DNA from: Heterobasidion occidentale
Lineage: Eukaryota > Basidiomycota > Agaricomycetes > Russulales > Bondarzewiaceae
Assembly: GCA_039111635.1 (NCBI GenBank)
Contig: JBCAQO010000007.1
Coordinates: 1 to 64,000 of the forward strand
Length of the DNA: 64,000 nucleotides
Direction of reading: 5' to 3'
A program made the position numbers and the translations under genes. Within the stretch, counting starts at the first letter, position 1. Each line of letters begins with the position of its first letter. The notes under the pieces were generated by a model. That model ran no database searches, was not told where the DNA came from, and saw only the letters and a list, made by a program, of their open reading frames with translations. Shown one piece after another: positions 43,401-54,665 of the stretch.

Positions 43401-44561
43401 GGGGCTTCGGGTCCTGGGTGGAGCCGCAGAAGCACCTGCCGGGCGCGGGTCAGGACTAACGTGAGAATGTGGAGAGAGGGGACGGGGCGCACCAGTAGCA
43501 ATACGGGACGGTCTCGCGCTTGAATTGGCACCCGGGGCAGCGCCAGTCGCCCTTCCTGCCGCTCTCGCCGCGCGCGCGCCAGGCGTCCTCGACGTCCTTG
43601 ACGCTCTTGGCTGCCCACGAGCGGACGCACTTGAGGTGGAACGTCGTCCAGCAGCACTGCACGCGCTCCTGCGCCTGCTCGCGGCCGTCGGGGGGCGCGG
43701 AGGCGGCGTCGGGGTCGAGTGGGACGAAGGCGGGGGAGCAGGACCAGGTCGGCTGGGCGGGGACGATCGCGTTGAAGCAGATGGGGCAGTCGGGGTAGGG
43801 CGGGGTGCAGAGCGCGCGGGTGAGGGTGGACGTGAGGTCGTCCGGCTCGGGTCTGGCAGGCCTCTTGCCGGCGTTGTTCGGCCTGCGCGCGCGGCTGGCG
43901 TGGGCGTTGGGGTTGGGCGTGCGATTGTGCGCGTGATCGGGGTCGTGGCGTGGGCGTGGGGCACGCGGTCGCGCCGGGGGGCGGCGGCGGAGGGGTCGAA
44001 GTCTCGGGCTGGGGGCTCGGCGGAGGACGGGGGCTGGGTGAGCCCGGCGTTGAATTTTGCGCGGCGTTTGTTCGTGCGGGGCGCGGGGGGCTGGGGGCCA
44101 TCGGCGCTGGACGAGCGCGCGGGGGCGGCAGTGTCCGTCCCGGGGGACGCAGACGCGGGTGGAGGGCGCTGCGACCGGGCGGCGCGCGGGTGTTTCGGTC
44201 TGTTGAGTTGGCCGGCAGAGGGTGCACGCGCGGACGGGGCGCCGTCGCCGCCGACAGCAGAGGGGGCGGGGGTGCTCGGAGGCTGCCTGGTGGTGCCGTC
44301 TCTGTCTCTCGGCCTGCTGTTGTTATTTCTGCGTGCGTGCTGCTGCTGTCGGGATGGGTCTGTGTCTCCGCCTGCGTCGCCGGCACTGCGAGGGGCGTGA
44401 TTATTCCGCCATGAATCGCCGGTAGCAGCAGCGGCAGCAGGCCGGCTGCGTCTATTGGGATCCGGCAGGCGGCTTCCGGTCGAGTTTTGTGCGGGTTGTT
44501 GGAGCGATGGCACTGATATTTCTGGCTGGGGTGCGGATTGGGGCTGGAGAGCAGAGGCCAT
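40465..44561 (-). CDS. NF-X1-type zinc finger / R3H transcription factor (Fap1-like)
   Basis: A large Cys-rich nuclear protein of the NF-X1/shuttle craft/FAP1 family. ATG 44561 begins [17 protein letters not shown] long Pro/Ser/Arg-rich disordered segment is followed by [10 protein letters not shown], then a RING-type finger ([15 protein letters not shown]...[14 protein letters not shown]...[11 protein letters not shown]). Serial NF-X1 fingers follow: [71 protein letters not shown]. An R3H-like end reads [20 protein letters not shown] then [19 protein letters not shown], with an acidic tail stopping at 40465. Several introns are needed, and one contains a CA/TG microsatellite (about 41670-41700). 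Frame changes between 43850 and 43950 were not resolved to exact splice sites. Confidence 0.85.
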
Positions 44562-44802
44562 GCAAAGCGGAGGCGGAGGAGAGTGTGCGGGTGTCGCAGT
44601 TGAGCGCAGGACTGAAATAAGTCGGTCGATGAGTCAGCCGCGTGGGTGTGAGTCACGGCGGGTCACGGCAGGGGAGCCGTTAGTAACGCTCCCGACGGCT
44701 TCAGCCTGCCCACTCTCCAGCCACGAACAGCTGCATCCAACTCGCACCCAACTGAGCAACCGTGCAGCAGCAGAAACAGCAGCAGCAAGTCCTTGAGGCA
44801 TC
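44562..44802. promoter_or_regulatory. Short bidirectional promoter, NF-X1 / TFIIA gamma
   Basis: Only 241 bp separate the divergent start codons of two general transcription-related genes, so one region must serve both. It contains a CAG-rich stretch (CAGCAGCAGAAACAGCAGCAGC) just before the TFIIA start. No clear TATA was seen. Confidence 0.55.
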
Positions 44803-45558
44803 ATGGCGACTGCCTACTACGAGTTCTATCGTGGCTCCTCGTGCGTCTCTTTCTCTCTCTTTCCCTTTCCTCTAGGCACACCCACCCCGCCTTGCTCTCC
44901 CCGATGTGCCCTGCGATCCACGCTTCTAGAATCAGTTCTCACTTGCGTCGTCGTCACGTCGTGCTGCAGGATCGGAATGGCCCTCACGGATTCTCTCGAC
45001 GAGCTCATCACGAGCGGCGCGATCACGCCTCAGCTGGCCATGAAGGTGTTGCAGCAGGTGAGTAATACTGAGCCGTGCTCGATCGGCACCGCTCCCTCGC
45101 CAGTGTCGTGGTGCCCTCTGCGCTCTGCCGCAGGAGTCGTACGGGCGGGCGGGCGGACGAACGACGCTGATTGAATCCCACGCTCCCTCCGTCCGCTCCA
45201 TCGTCCCTCCGCCCCGCAGTTCGATAAATCGCTCGCGGACACGATGGTGAAGCAGGTCAAGACGAAGACGACGCTCAAGGTACCGTCCACCCCACCTCTC
45301 CCGCGCGCCGCTCACCCGTTTCCTTTTCCACCCTGCTGTCCCCTGCCCGTCCACCGCCCTGCCCGTCTGCCTCCCGTGACTCGGTCTGCCGCACGCATGC
45401 AGGGCCACCTGCACACGTACCGGCTGTGCGACGACGTGTGGACGTTCATCGTCAAGGACGCGTCCTTCAAGATGGAGTCCAACGAGATGGTCAGCGCGCC
45501 CAAGATCAAGATCATCGCGTGCAAGAACGGGGACGCGATTGAGGCAGGGAAGAAGTAG
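44803..45558 (+). CDS. TOA2: Transcription initiation factor IIA small (gamma) subunit
   Basis: The small subunit of TFIIA stabilises TBP on the TATA element in RNA polymerase II initiation. Four exons obey GT-AG: 44803-44840, 44970-45057, 45220-45279 and 45403-45558, together 113 aa, close to the usual family size of about 110-120. The protein begins [13 protein letters not shown], continues [20 protein letters not shown] and [20 protein letters not shown] (helical part), then the beta-barrel part [20 protein letters not shown] ending [12 protein letters not shown]. All conserved segments are present and the ATG is preceded by GCATC. The gene is very likely functional. Confidence 0.95.
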
Positions 45559-45840
45559 CGCCGCCGCATATGTGGTCGACTCGTCTCTGCCCTGCGAGAG
45601 GGCGCGGGTTGTGGAGCGTCAATATACGATAGCTAGTAGAGCGTCCAAGCTATGGGACTCGCGCACAGCCGCGGCGGCGGCTGTGTCTCTGGGTCGAGCG
45701 CCGGGCTGTAGTCGGGCTGTGTCTATTGCGGAGCCTCTCGCCGATTGTATTGTATTTCCACGACTGCGTCTAATATATATTCTGCGAGTCGAGTTGGCTT
45801 TGAAGCGCTGCGAGTTGCTTACGTACTCAAGTGGCCTCTG
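45559..45840. other. Intergenic region TFIIA gamma / F-box gene
   Basis: No coding exon recognised. It should contain the TFIIA 3' end and the F-box promoter. Confidence 0.35.
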
Positions 45841-45847
45841 CCTTCGC

Positions 45848-45901
45848 ACGACGACCACGACGTCGACCACGACGACTACGACGACGACGACGACGACGAC
45901 A
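45848..45901. repeat. GAC/ACG trinucleotide microsatellite
   Basis: An imperfect (ACGACC / ACGACG)n run ends in about seven perfect GAC units immediately before ATG 45905, i.e. in the 5' UTR of the F-box gene. Confidence 0.8.
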
Positions 45902-45904
45902 GCC

Positions 45905-48641
45905 ATGCCCGACCCGCCGCCCCTCCCGCTCCCCGAGCCCCCCACCGCCTCCACCCTCGCCTCCGCACGTGCCGACCTCGCAGCAACGCACGCAGCCCTC
46001 GCCACCCTCTCCGCCCAGGTCTCCGCCGCCGAGTCCGACCTCGCCCGCCTCGTCGCCGCCGCCCGCGCCTCCATCGCCGACCTCGACGCCCAGCGCGCCG
46101 CCCTCGAGCTCCGCGCGGCCCACGCGCGCGCGTACGTCGCCCCCGTGCGCCGCCTCCCCCAGGAGCTCCTGCGCCAGGTCTTCCTCGTGAACTGGGAGGC
46201 GTACCCCTGCTGCGCCTGGGTCCTCGCAGCCGTCTGCACCACCTGGAGGCGCCTCGCGCTCGCGATGCCCGTTATTTGGTCAAAGGTGCGTAGACGCTCC
46301 TGCGCAGGCTCTTTCCTTCTCGCCGCTCTCGGCTGCGAGCATTCCTTGTCTTTTGCGATTTGCGGGGATGATAGAAAGTTGTATCGCGACACTGGCGTCT
46401 CTCAGGCGTCCTGTTTGTGGGCATACTTTGTCAATATCTGAGCATTTCTAAAGACACTCGCGCTCTCGTCGAGTGGCATAGCCCCTGCAGCGTGTTCGGA
46501 ACATCGGACGGCGCCAGACTCTATATCACCCCGTCTGGGCAGCCTCTCTCCCACGTCTCTTCATACTCGGGTGCACAGCCAGCCCTTCAATATCCCCGAG
46601 CCATGCCTCTTCCATCTTTAAATACCCGCCCTTCTCAAACAGGGGCACCCAAACGTGGCCCCGCGCAGACACCCACGCTGACGCTGACGTCCGCCGCCCT
46701 AGATCCGCCTCGTCACCTCCCCGACCGCCTCCGCCGACACCATCCGCCTCTGGCTCGAGCGCGCCGGGCCCCGCGTCCCGCTCGACATCGAGATCTTCCT
46801 CCAAGTCTCCCCCGCCACCAGCGCCCTCGCCAACGGCGCCCTCGCGCGCCCGCGCATCCGCGCCGGCTCCCCGTGGACGTTCCCCGGCACCATGACCTCC
46901 CTCTTCGGCGGCCCCGGCCCCGGCGGCGGTATCGCGGCCGCCACCGCCGCGGCTGCCGCGCAGCTCGTCGCGTCGCTCGCACCCCCGAACACGGCCGCGT
47001 CCATCCAGATCATACAGGGCGGCGGCCCGGGCACGCCGATTTTCCTCCCTGCGCCGCCGCCGCCGCCGCCGCCGCCCGCCAACGGCACGGCGGCCGCGTT
47101 TGACCTGTGGGGCCCGCTGACCGGCAGGCGTGTCAGTCGCAGCCCCTCCGCACCCCGCGCACGACGCCTCGCTCGCCGGGGTCGGGCTCCTTCTCCCGCC
47201 GTCTGCGGGTGCATCTGCGTCTGCGTCGACGTCGGCTGTGAGCGCCGCACAGGCGGCGGCACAGGCGGCGGCACAGGCGGCGGCACAGGCAGCGGCACAG
47301 GCAGCGGCCGCGGCGCAGGCGCAGTTGGCGCGCGCGAGCACGCACTGGGGCCACATTGCGATGTTCTATCTCGTCGAGCAGATGGCGCGGTGGGAGCGCT
47401 TCGTGTTTCGGTTTGATCGGCAGTTCCAGTCTGCGGCCGCGCTCAAGAGCATCATGGGTGCGTCTCCGTCCCCGTCCTGCGGTTAAGGGCATTCGCGTTC
47501 GTGTTGGCTGATAGAGTGTCGCAGGGAACGCGCCGCTGCTGAAAGAGTTCGAGGTCTCGTGCGCGGAGCCCATCTTCTACGGCGACTGGCAGTGGCTCCC
47601 GAGCGCCAGCCCGCAGGTGCAGCCCGCGCTCCCCGCCCTGCAGGCCCTCACGCTCCAATACACGCCCTTCAAATGGACCTCGCCGATGCTCCTCCGCTCC
47701 AACCTCCGGCGGCTGCACCTCCGCGCGCTCCCGACGCAAACGACGCCGCTCGACCGCGTGCTGCACATCGTCGCGCACAACCCGCTCCTCGAGGACCTCG
47801 CGCTCCACTTCCCGGGCCTCGCCGCCCCCGTGCTCCCGCTCGCGCCGACGCCGCTGCGCGCGCTCGCGGCGCTCAGCGCCGGCGGGCACCACCTCATGGC
47901 CGCGCTCGTCGACGCGCTCGCGGCCCCTGCGCTGGAGCGCCTCGCGCTCGACATCGACGCGCGCGACCCGCTCGAGGACTGCATCTCGGGCCTCCTCGCG
48001 CGCTCGCAGCACCCGCCTCTCCGCGCGCTCTCGATCGCGTACGGCAGCGCCGGCGCCGCGGGAGGCGGGGGCGGCGGGATCAGCACGTTTGGTGGTGCGG
48101 GGGCGTATTTCTACGGCGGCGGGGGCATCGTGAGCTCGTGGGCGTTCCTCGGCGAGCTGAGCCACCTGCGCGCGCTGCACGTCGGCAGTGCGCCACTCGA
48201 CCCGCTCTTGACTGCGCTCGGTGCGCCGGACGACGAGGGCGGGCCGGGCCCGGGCGGAGGAGGCGGAGTAGGTGGAGGTGGCGGTGGCGGTGGCGGTGGG
48301 GGAGCGGACGGAGGTGCGGCGGGGGGTGGGTGTGTCCGTTCTTGGAGCACCTGGCGCTCAAGGCGTGCCCCGCGCACTCGGACGCGGTGGCGAAGCTCGT
48401 GCAGATGGTGGAGGGGCGTAACCCCGACGAGGGGGCGCCCGGGTCGGCCGCAGACGGTGGCGGGAGCAACGGGGGTGGTGGCGGGGGCGCGGTGGCGCGG
48501 CTGCGGCGGCTGGAGATGTACGAGTGCGCGGCGGTGGGGCCGGACGTGGTGGAGTGGATGCGGAGGCGGGTGGAGGAGGTGGTATGCGTCGAGCCGGCGT
48601 CGGAGCGGTGTAGCTATCCGGTCGTGTGTGCATGGCCGTGA
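45905..48641 (+). CDS. F-box domain protein with N-terminal coiled coil, low-complexity inserts
   Basis: The start MPDPPPLPLPEPPTAST is followed by an Ala-rich coiled coil and the F-box-like run PVRRLPQELLRQVFLVNWEA, with WVLAAVCTTWRRLALAMPVIWSK. This is the layout of the expanded Agaricomycete F-box family, presumed substrate receptors of SCF ubiquitin ligases. Exons: 45905-46285, 46703-47457 and 47525 onward. Intron 1 is 417 bp, long for this genome. Exon 2 has Gly/Pro and AQAA repeats (12-bp unit). The leucine-rich part (LEDLALHFPGLAAPVLPLAP, LRALSIAYGS) follows. Near 48250-48340 a poly-Gly GGCGGT/GGGGGG run occurs, after which the conserved end (CPFLEHLALKACP, RLRRLEMYECAAVGPDVVEW) is in another frame, stopping at 48641. 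A short intron or an indel must lie in that run. Confidence 0.8.
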
Positions 48642-50540
48642 GCGTGTATTCACGCGCGCCGGTCTCTCTCTTTTTCCTCTTTTTTCTTTACCGTCGGTTG
48701 GCCTGCCCGCTGTCTGTTTTTACTCTGTGTTCGCGTCCTGTTGTTATCATCGATTTCTTTTTGTTCGTTCGTTTGTATTGGCCGCACGCGCGTCGCCCGG
48801 GCTGCACCGTACCGCGTACTACGTCCCCCCATCTCTGTTGTCTCTGTTGTCCTCGTCGGTCCTCCCGCCTCGCGTCGCGCGTTTTCTTGTGTATTACGTA
48901 GATGATCACTTATTTAGCGTGGATAGGATAGGGTAATTTTTTTCGCACGAACGACTGGGGCGGAGATCGCGTGTTTCCTTTTTTTTTTTGATGAAATGTA
49001 GGTTGAGAACGTGTGTGTGGCATAGTGGAGGTTGTGGGTCCGTGTGGGCGTGGGCGTGAGACTTGGCCACGAGCGGGTCCTGCGGCCCGGTTCAGCCGGC
49101 GCTCCTCCCGGCTCGAGCAGCCTTGAACAGACTCGCCAGGTCCAACCCGTCGATTCGTCACGACTATTTATCAGGCTGCTGAGAAGACTCAGCCAACCTC
49201 GACGCGAAAGTTCATGTTTTGATCTACAACGCTGCGGCATGCCCTGTGCGCCGTGCAGAAGGCCATCCTAGCTGAAAAACCAGCTAGTCATTGCGTCACG
49301 TTGGAGGTGCTGACGCCCCTGCGACACCTGAAGCTCGCTCGAGCGTCGTGGGTCTATTAGTAGGCTGCAAGCTTGATTACTCGAGATGGCGTCGGTACGT
49401 ATGAACGTTATTTTTTAGAACTCGTGCAGGCTCACTGATATGTGCAGGGCGCGTCGGATACGGTGCTTTGCATGTGGCTCCCGTGTATTAGATCGCGGTG
49501 CATGGCGACCCGGCCTGACGTGCTTCTTGGTTTGCGTCGTTGTGCCGACGGTGTCTCCCTCACGATGGTGACGTGACTCCTCGTCGTCCTCAACGATGCG
49601 TCGTCGTCGTCGTTGCCTTCCATCATCGCCGACACTACGAAGTTAGTCGTCTCGGCCAGCATGCTAGGTACCTCAACGATTCCCTGAAAGTGAGAAAGAC
49701 GACGGGGAAGACGATCGGGCCCACGGCGAAGCTGGTCATGTTGAGCTGTCAAGTTTCGAGCCACGACTGGAAGCGGATGACGATACGCACGAATGGCTGC
49801 GGGGCAATCCATCATCGCTGGTTGGAAAACCCACATCGCTAGTGTCCATTGGATCGTATTCACAACCTCAGCCCGATGGACCTCGATGCCTCTACTAGGA
49901 TCTGAGCAAGGACGGAAGTATCTGAGAACTATGGTATCTCGAACCAGGGACGCATCGGCTTGCAGCTAGCCTACTGTTTCTCACATGTGGCTTGGGTCTC
50001 ACGCGGAGTGAGTTCTTGTGGATTCAGAGATCATGCAATGCGCTGATGGTGTCTATTTTTTGCAGGCCGTGCATGCGCTGCTCGTGACTCAGCGATCCGC
50101 TGAGTGACATGAACCATTAGCGATGCTGCGTCCCCACGATCCACAGTGCCATCTGCACGGCCACCGGCCCCCGCAACAAAGCGGCCGTCCCAGTACAAGG
50201 CAATTACAGTGTCAGTCAGATGCCAGAATGCTGTGCGAGGAAGGTTCCGAGCCTAGCTTCGTGAGATCTTCGCGCAGACGCCTGAGGCTCGTGCGTGAGA
50301 GGATCGATGCCGTCTCATTGAATGTTGTGCCTCTGCGAGACGGTTCTAAGCACCGAGAAGAGGCACCACCTAGTAACTCGGAATTGGTGCCCGTAGCGAT
50401 TCCGCATGGCGGTACTGTCTATCTCTTCATCTGCGCAGGAACACCGGCCACGCAGCTTCTGCTCAATCAAATCCGGAAGTTGGCTGTCTTATAATGCCTC
50501 TAGGTGCGGCGTGGCTCGAGGTCGCAATTCTGCTCGTTTC
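48642..50540. other. Intergenic region, possible small exons but no gene recognised
   Basis: Frames of 100-143 codons occur on both strands (for example 49432-49863 minus and 50123-50494 plus), but their composition is unremarkable and no domain, start context or exon chain supports them. A tiny ATG exon (49386) with a GTACGT donor could begin an unknown gene. Confidence 0.3.
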
Positions 50541-52244
50541 CCATGTCTCTCAGCGCAAACATTCAGGGGTGTAAGCTCATTCCAGCACTAGAATCTCTTA
50601 TGATCGTGCTCAGCGGTTCCGATTCTGCAGTGCTCTCAACGACTATCTGGAACTTGTCGCAGTCGGTAGGCTCATTCCCCAAGCTGGACTTTGGAGCTCG
50701 ACATCTGACTTGAGACTGTTGCCAGTTGTCTTATACTATGACCATATCATCACGCTCTCAATGGAGATCTCGCGCATATGGTCCCGTCCCCTCTCTAAAC
50801 CAGCTCTCTGGTTTTTCTTGAATCGTTACTTGCCATTTTTTGGCCATATCGTCGTCGTCGTTTTCATCTTGGGAGGAGTCACCCCCGACGACAAAAGGTA
50901 TGTCCTCGATTTAACACATGCAAACGTCTGGGTGTATCTCATCTTGCTACAGCTGCCAGTCATACGTCTTGTTCCACCAATTCATGCTAATCTTCAATCA
51001 GGTAGTGGTAGCCGGTAAGTCATGCACTTTGCTATTGTTGCTTTGATATGTTGACGATGCATCCGCCAATACTTAGTCCTGCTGATCCTGCGCACATATG
51101 CATTCTACGGGAAATCGCGCCGGATCCTCGCTGCCCTTTCTGTTATCCTCCTCGCAGCAATAATTCTTGCATGTGTGCGTTCTTTCTCTCTGAGATATCA
51201 ACTTAAATGCATTGTGAAGCTTTGGATCGAGTAGTGGACTTCAATCACACACAATATCAGCATCGTGGTATCTGGAAACCCAATGCGTGGATGTCACAGT
51301 GGCCTTTCATATGAAAGGTAAGCTCTCTAATGGCGAATCTTTCTGTCTACTAACATTTAACTCCATTATACAGTGGCGTCTGTAAGTGGTCGGTCGGATT
51401 GTCTCGTCATTCATTCCGTCGAGATTTACTTCTTTTAGATATCGCGATTGCGTGGGAAGCACAGGCTGTGTTCGACGTGGCCGTATTCGCGCTCACTCTT
51501 TACAAGTCCTATCAACATCAACGAGACCTTAAGTGGTCCCTTGGGTCAAAAGAGGCAGGGTCGGATAAGATCGGTTTGGTGGAGCTGTTCATTCGTGACG
51601 GTACGTTATATTGGCTCGGTCAATCCTGATACCTATCAGCTTACTGTGGATATACAGGAGCAGTATACTTCGGGTAAACCTCGCGACGCCTATACCATGC
51701 AGATTCAATGCTGATTGTATTGGATTATACAGGGTGATGGCATTCGTCAACGTAGTAAACGTTTTGACGTTCTATGTAAGTGAATTAGACCTTGCTCCTC
51801 ACACATCATGCCTGACTGACGATACCAGTAGCTAACAGCAGTGCGTTTATCAGTCGTGATGGCATGAGTGTGAGATCAACCTGTTTGTCATAGGATATAC
51901 TGCGCGGATTCTTGTCGACATTTGCCAGCTGGTGAGTGTAGTTATGCGAAAACTGCCAGTCAGATCCACCCACTCACGCACGAGTCAATGACAATGATAG
52001 TATCTCCATCACAATGATGTCAAGACTGATACTCAACTTGCATGACGCCTCATCGCTCCTGCCCTCTACTCACCGAGCGACGCAATCAATGGCCTTTGCG
52101 TCCATACATGGCCCTGTTAACTCTGATATGCTTCCGAGTTTGAGGTCAGCGGATGCGGGCGATGGTCAGGATGACGACGAGATACAAGAGGTCGAGCGAA
52201 GTCGTTCCGAGAGGCCGCCTGCGAATGAAATCGATCAGGCATGA
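50541..52244 (+). CDS. DUF6533-family multi-pass membrane protein
   Basis: Basidiomycete membrane protein of unknown function, seven-helix-like. Readable exons give ALNDYLELVAV, VLYYDHIITLSMEISRIWSR and SKPALWFFLNRYLPFFGH (the DUF6533 signature). These are followed by VLLILRTYAFYGKSRRILAAL, AIAWEAQAVFDVAVFALTLYKS, LVELFIRDGTLY, GVMAFVNVVNVLTFY and ITMMSRLILNLHDAS, then an acidic hydrophilic tail ending NEIDQA at 52244. The strongest first exon begins after the acceptor at about 50718. The true start codon further upstream (perhaps ATG 50543) could not be fixed. At least six short introns. It is of the same general class as the DUF6534 gene at 26-28 kb but not an obvious recent duplicate. Confidence 0.75.
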
Positions 52245-52420
52245 CGATTGAATGGTGGTGCGGCTGACGAAACATATGGTGCGCGAGCTTGATTGAGCAA
52301 TATCTCCAAGGCGTGTGCACCTAAAAACAATCAGCGTAGATTAGAGACGATTCGCATGGACCTTGAAGCTTAATTTCCATATATTTTTATTCCGTGTTGT
52401 TTTATCAATATATATCTATG

Positions 52421-52795
52421 ACAGGCCCTGGGAAGCTCACCCAAAGGTTTCCCCGTCAAAACCCCCAAAATCGGGCCAAAAAAAGCTTAACTTTTCCGAG
52501 ATTTTGCTTCAGAAAAAGAGTAATACTGACAGGGGTGATCAGTGCTCGGAAGCTCTCGGAGGCGACGACAGGGCAGGTCACGACATAATATGACTCTCTG
52601 GGAGCTCCCCGAGTGCCGAAAATTCATGTGCGGGGGCCTGGAAGACGCCCGATGGGCCACAAAAAGCTTAAAGTCCGACAAGAAAGTGCTCATTTTGGCC
52701 ATAAAAAGCGTAAAAACAGGGAAGATTTTAGCCCATTTTGGACCAGAAAAAGATTAACTTTCGGGGAAATATCTATGGGAGCTTCCCGGGGCCTT
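52421..52795. mobile_element. MITE-like element with terminal inverted repeats
   Basis: The left end ACAGGCCCTGGGAAGCTC and the right end GAGCTTCCCGGGGCCTT are inverted copies with one mismatch and a one-base gap. They are flanked by CTATG on both sides (52416-52420, 52796-52800). The 375-bp inside is non-coding and contains degenerate direct repeats around AAAAAGCTTAACTTT and ATTTTGGCC. No transposase. It is a non-autonomous DNA transposon candidate, superfamily undetermined. Confidence 0.65.
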
Positions 52796-52800
52796 CTATG

Positions 52801-53334
52801 ACCCATCCTGCCTCCCTGTGTCTTTGATCTGCGGTTTCTACTATGCGCGAATCGATTATTGATTTACCCTAGTACCTATTGCGTACTTGGAATTGGAGAG
52901 TCATTGAAGTACAACGTAAGACAGCCAAGGGGTAATTGAATGATGGTCATCCGAAATACAGAACAACTTTGAAGGGACACTAGTCACAAAAGATTGCTGC
53001 CACAGACAAATTGTCTCCTGTCGGAGAGATGACACCAATAGCTTCGGCCCAAGGAGGGAAACTCGGGAACAAGAAAAAAGACGCCGATAGACATCTTGAA
53101 GTCAGTGTACAGTATTGAATCAATACCGTCTACTCACAGACACATCACGGAGGGTTCACGGCTGTTCTCGTAGAGTCGACCAACAAAAAAGCGGTTATTG
53201 TCCATTATTGCTACTCACCTTTGTTTCCCTCTTGCAATTTTCTTCCGGACCAATTGCGAGGCTATGGTTAAGGCCACTTTTCCCTCGTCTATCGAAGGGA
53301 TGGCCGATGCCTACAGGCTACACAAACAACACGT
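52801..53334. other. Spacer, partly retroelement-derived at its right end
   Basis: From about 53160 a plus-strand frame reads FPSSIEGMADAYRLHKQHVDEHSP and runs into the LTR-C segment, so it is probably an extension of that element. The left part shows nothing recognisable. Confidence 0.35.
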
Positions 53335-54416
53335 TGATGAGCATTCACCCGCGCTAGGGTCCGAGGGAGGTATTCGGGAAGCTTTGGGGAGATACCGAAC
53401 AACGCTAGACGAGTACCGAAGACGCCGACTTGCACCAAACACGGTCGGTCCCTACCCAACCAACTGCAAGCCACCGAAGGACGTTCGGCAGCACTTGGGT
53501 CAGTTCACCCACACTTCACATACTTACCATAACCGCACAGGAGTGTTACGATAGGTGTTTACGAGATCGGAGCCAGTATTCCGTGTTGGCCGATGTGCTC
53601 TGTGAGTCGGTCGATCCTTATCGCTTATCTTCCCGACTTCCACGTGGTCGGTCAAATGTGATCTTGCACCATTACTTGGCCACCCTGGTCGTACGTTACT
53701 TCTTCCTTATTTTCATTGGTTCTCCAATGCCTGTTCCTGCTACCTACACTCGGGCGACGGATCCCGAACGTTCGGGATTTCACCATCGCTGAATAACTTT
53801 CACCTTATCACCTTTGGAACCCATATGGACATCTCACCTACCTTCTTATCTTCTCTGTTTGCTAGGGCTTGGCCCATTCAACATCTACTCTCATTTCTTG
53901 TTCGATATTTTACTTAGGGGCTCTGTTTACTATAAAAACCTACATACAACTCTGGAATAAACCAGCTTTCGCACCCCACAGTTCAGAGCTCATTCACACT
54001 CGTCTCAACCATTGAAATTGTCTTTGTCAACTTCCGAAAAACTTGTCATCCTCGTCGTTCGGCCTTGTTTGCGTTCGTACTTGTCTCTTTGCTCATACCC
54101 CTCGTCCTCCCCGTATATTGTCAGAGTCCCATGTGGCTCTTGAAGCATGTAGTTGCCGGTCGCGACACTACCTTCTCGTCACCAATCGACTCCTTGACCC
54201 GACTCGACTGACCAAACGTTCGGTTGGTGTTTGGTGCAGTCCCGAAACCGTTCGGGCGCTTTAATCTCACCCTCCTCATTATTCTTCAGTGCGCCCTCAC
54301 TTTCTCAAGTCCTAACTAACAATTCCTTGTGTATCAGATACTAGCTCCAGCACCCCTACATTAGAGGTTGTTTTGGTGTTGTGCTTGGCACTTAGAGCCA
54401 CCTCTAGTGTATCAGC
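53335..54416 (+). mobile_element. LTR-C retroelement 3' end, copy 2
   Basis: Direct repeat of 29524-30606, nearly co-linear throughout. Coding tail (ALGSEGGIREALGRYRTTLDEYRRRRLAPNT) stops just before the LTR, 53544-54321 (TGTTACGATAGG...CTAACA, 778 bp). The same ~95-bp flank ending ACCTCTAGTGTATCA follows. Confidence 0.6.
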
Positions 54417-54665
54417 ATGCTCTTGGCTCTAGCCTGAGATAGGTTTGGATGTTGATGCGTTGAACGCTCATGGCCACTGCTGGCGGGAGGCCAAATAGCG
54501 GCTGTCTGCTTTCTGGTGCTTTGCACTTCAGCCTCTTCCAGTCTCGACGACACTGCAATGATTTTCATTCTTTTCGCTTTCAAGATTTTCGATAGTTTGA
54601 CAAGCAAGATTTTTGACGCTCATATGGTCACAATGTTGGTTCTCAAGGTCTCAGAAAGAGGTAGG
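54417..54665. other. Short spacer left of element 2
   Basis: No gene recognised. The last bases GTAGG (54661-54665) would be one half of the target duplication of element 2, whose other half is outside the window. Confidence 0.4.

Noticed and set aside
41438..43523. Long plus-strand frames opposite NF-X1
   Set aside because: GC-rich antisense shadows. The zinc-finger cysteine pattern is on the minus strand.
47133..48180. Minus-strand frames of 146-242 codons in the F-box gene
   Set aside because: Shadow frames in a GC-rich coding region. The plus strand carries the F-box and leucine-rich homology.
50123..50494. 123-codon plus-strand frame as N-terminus of the DUF6533 gene
   Set aside because: The family N-terminus is found in the later exon chain (ALNDYLELVAV onward). 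This frame has no family resemblance.
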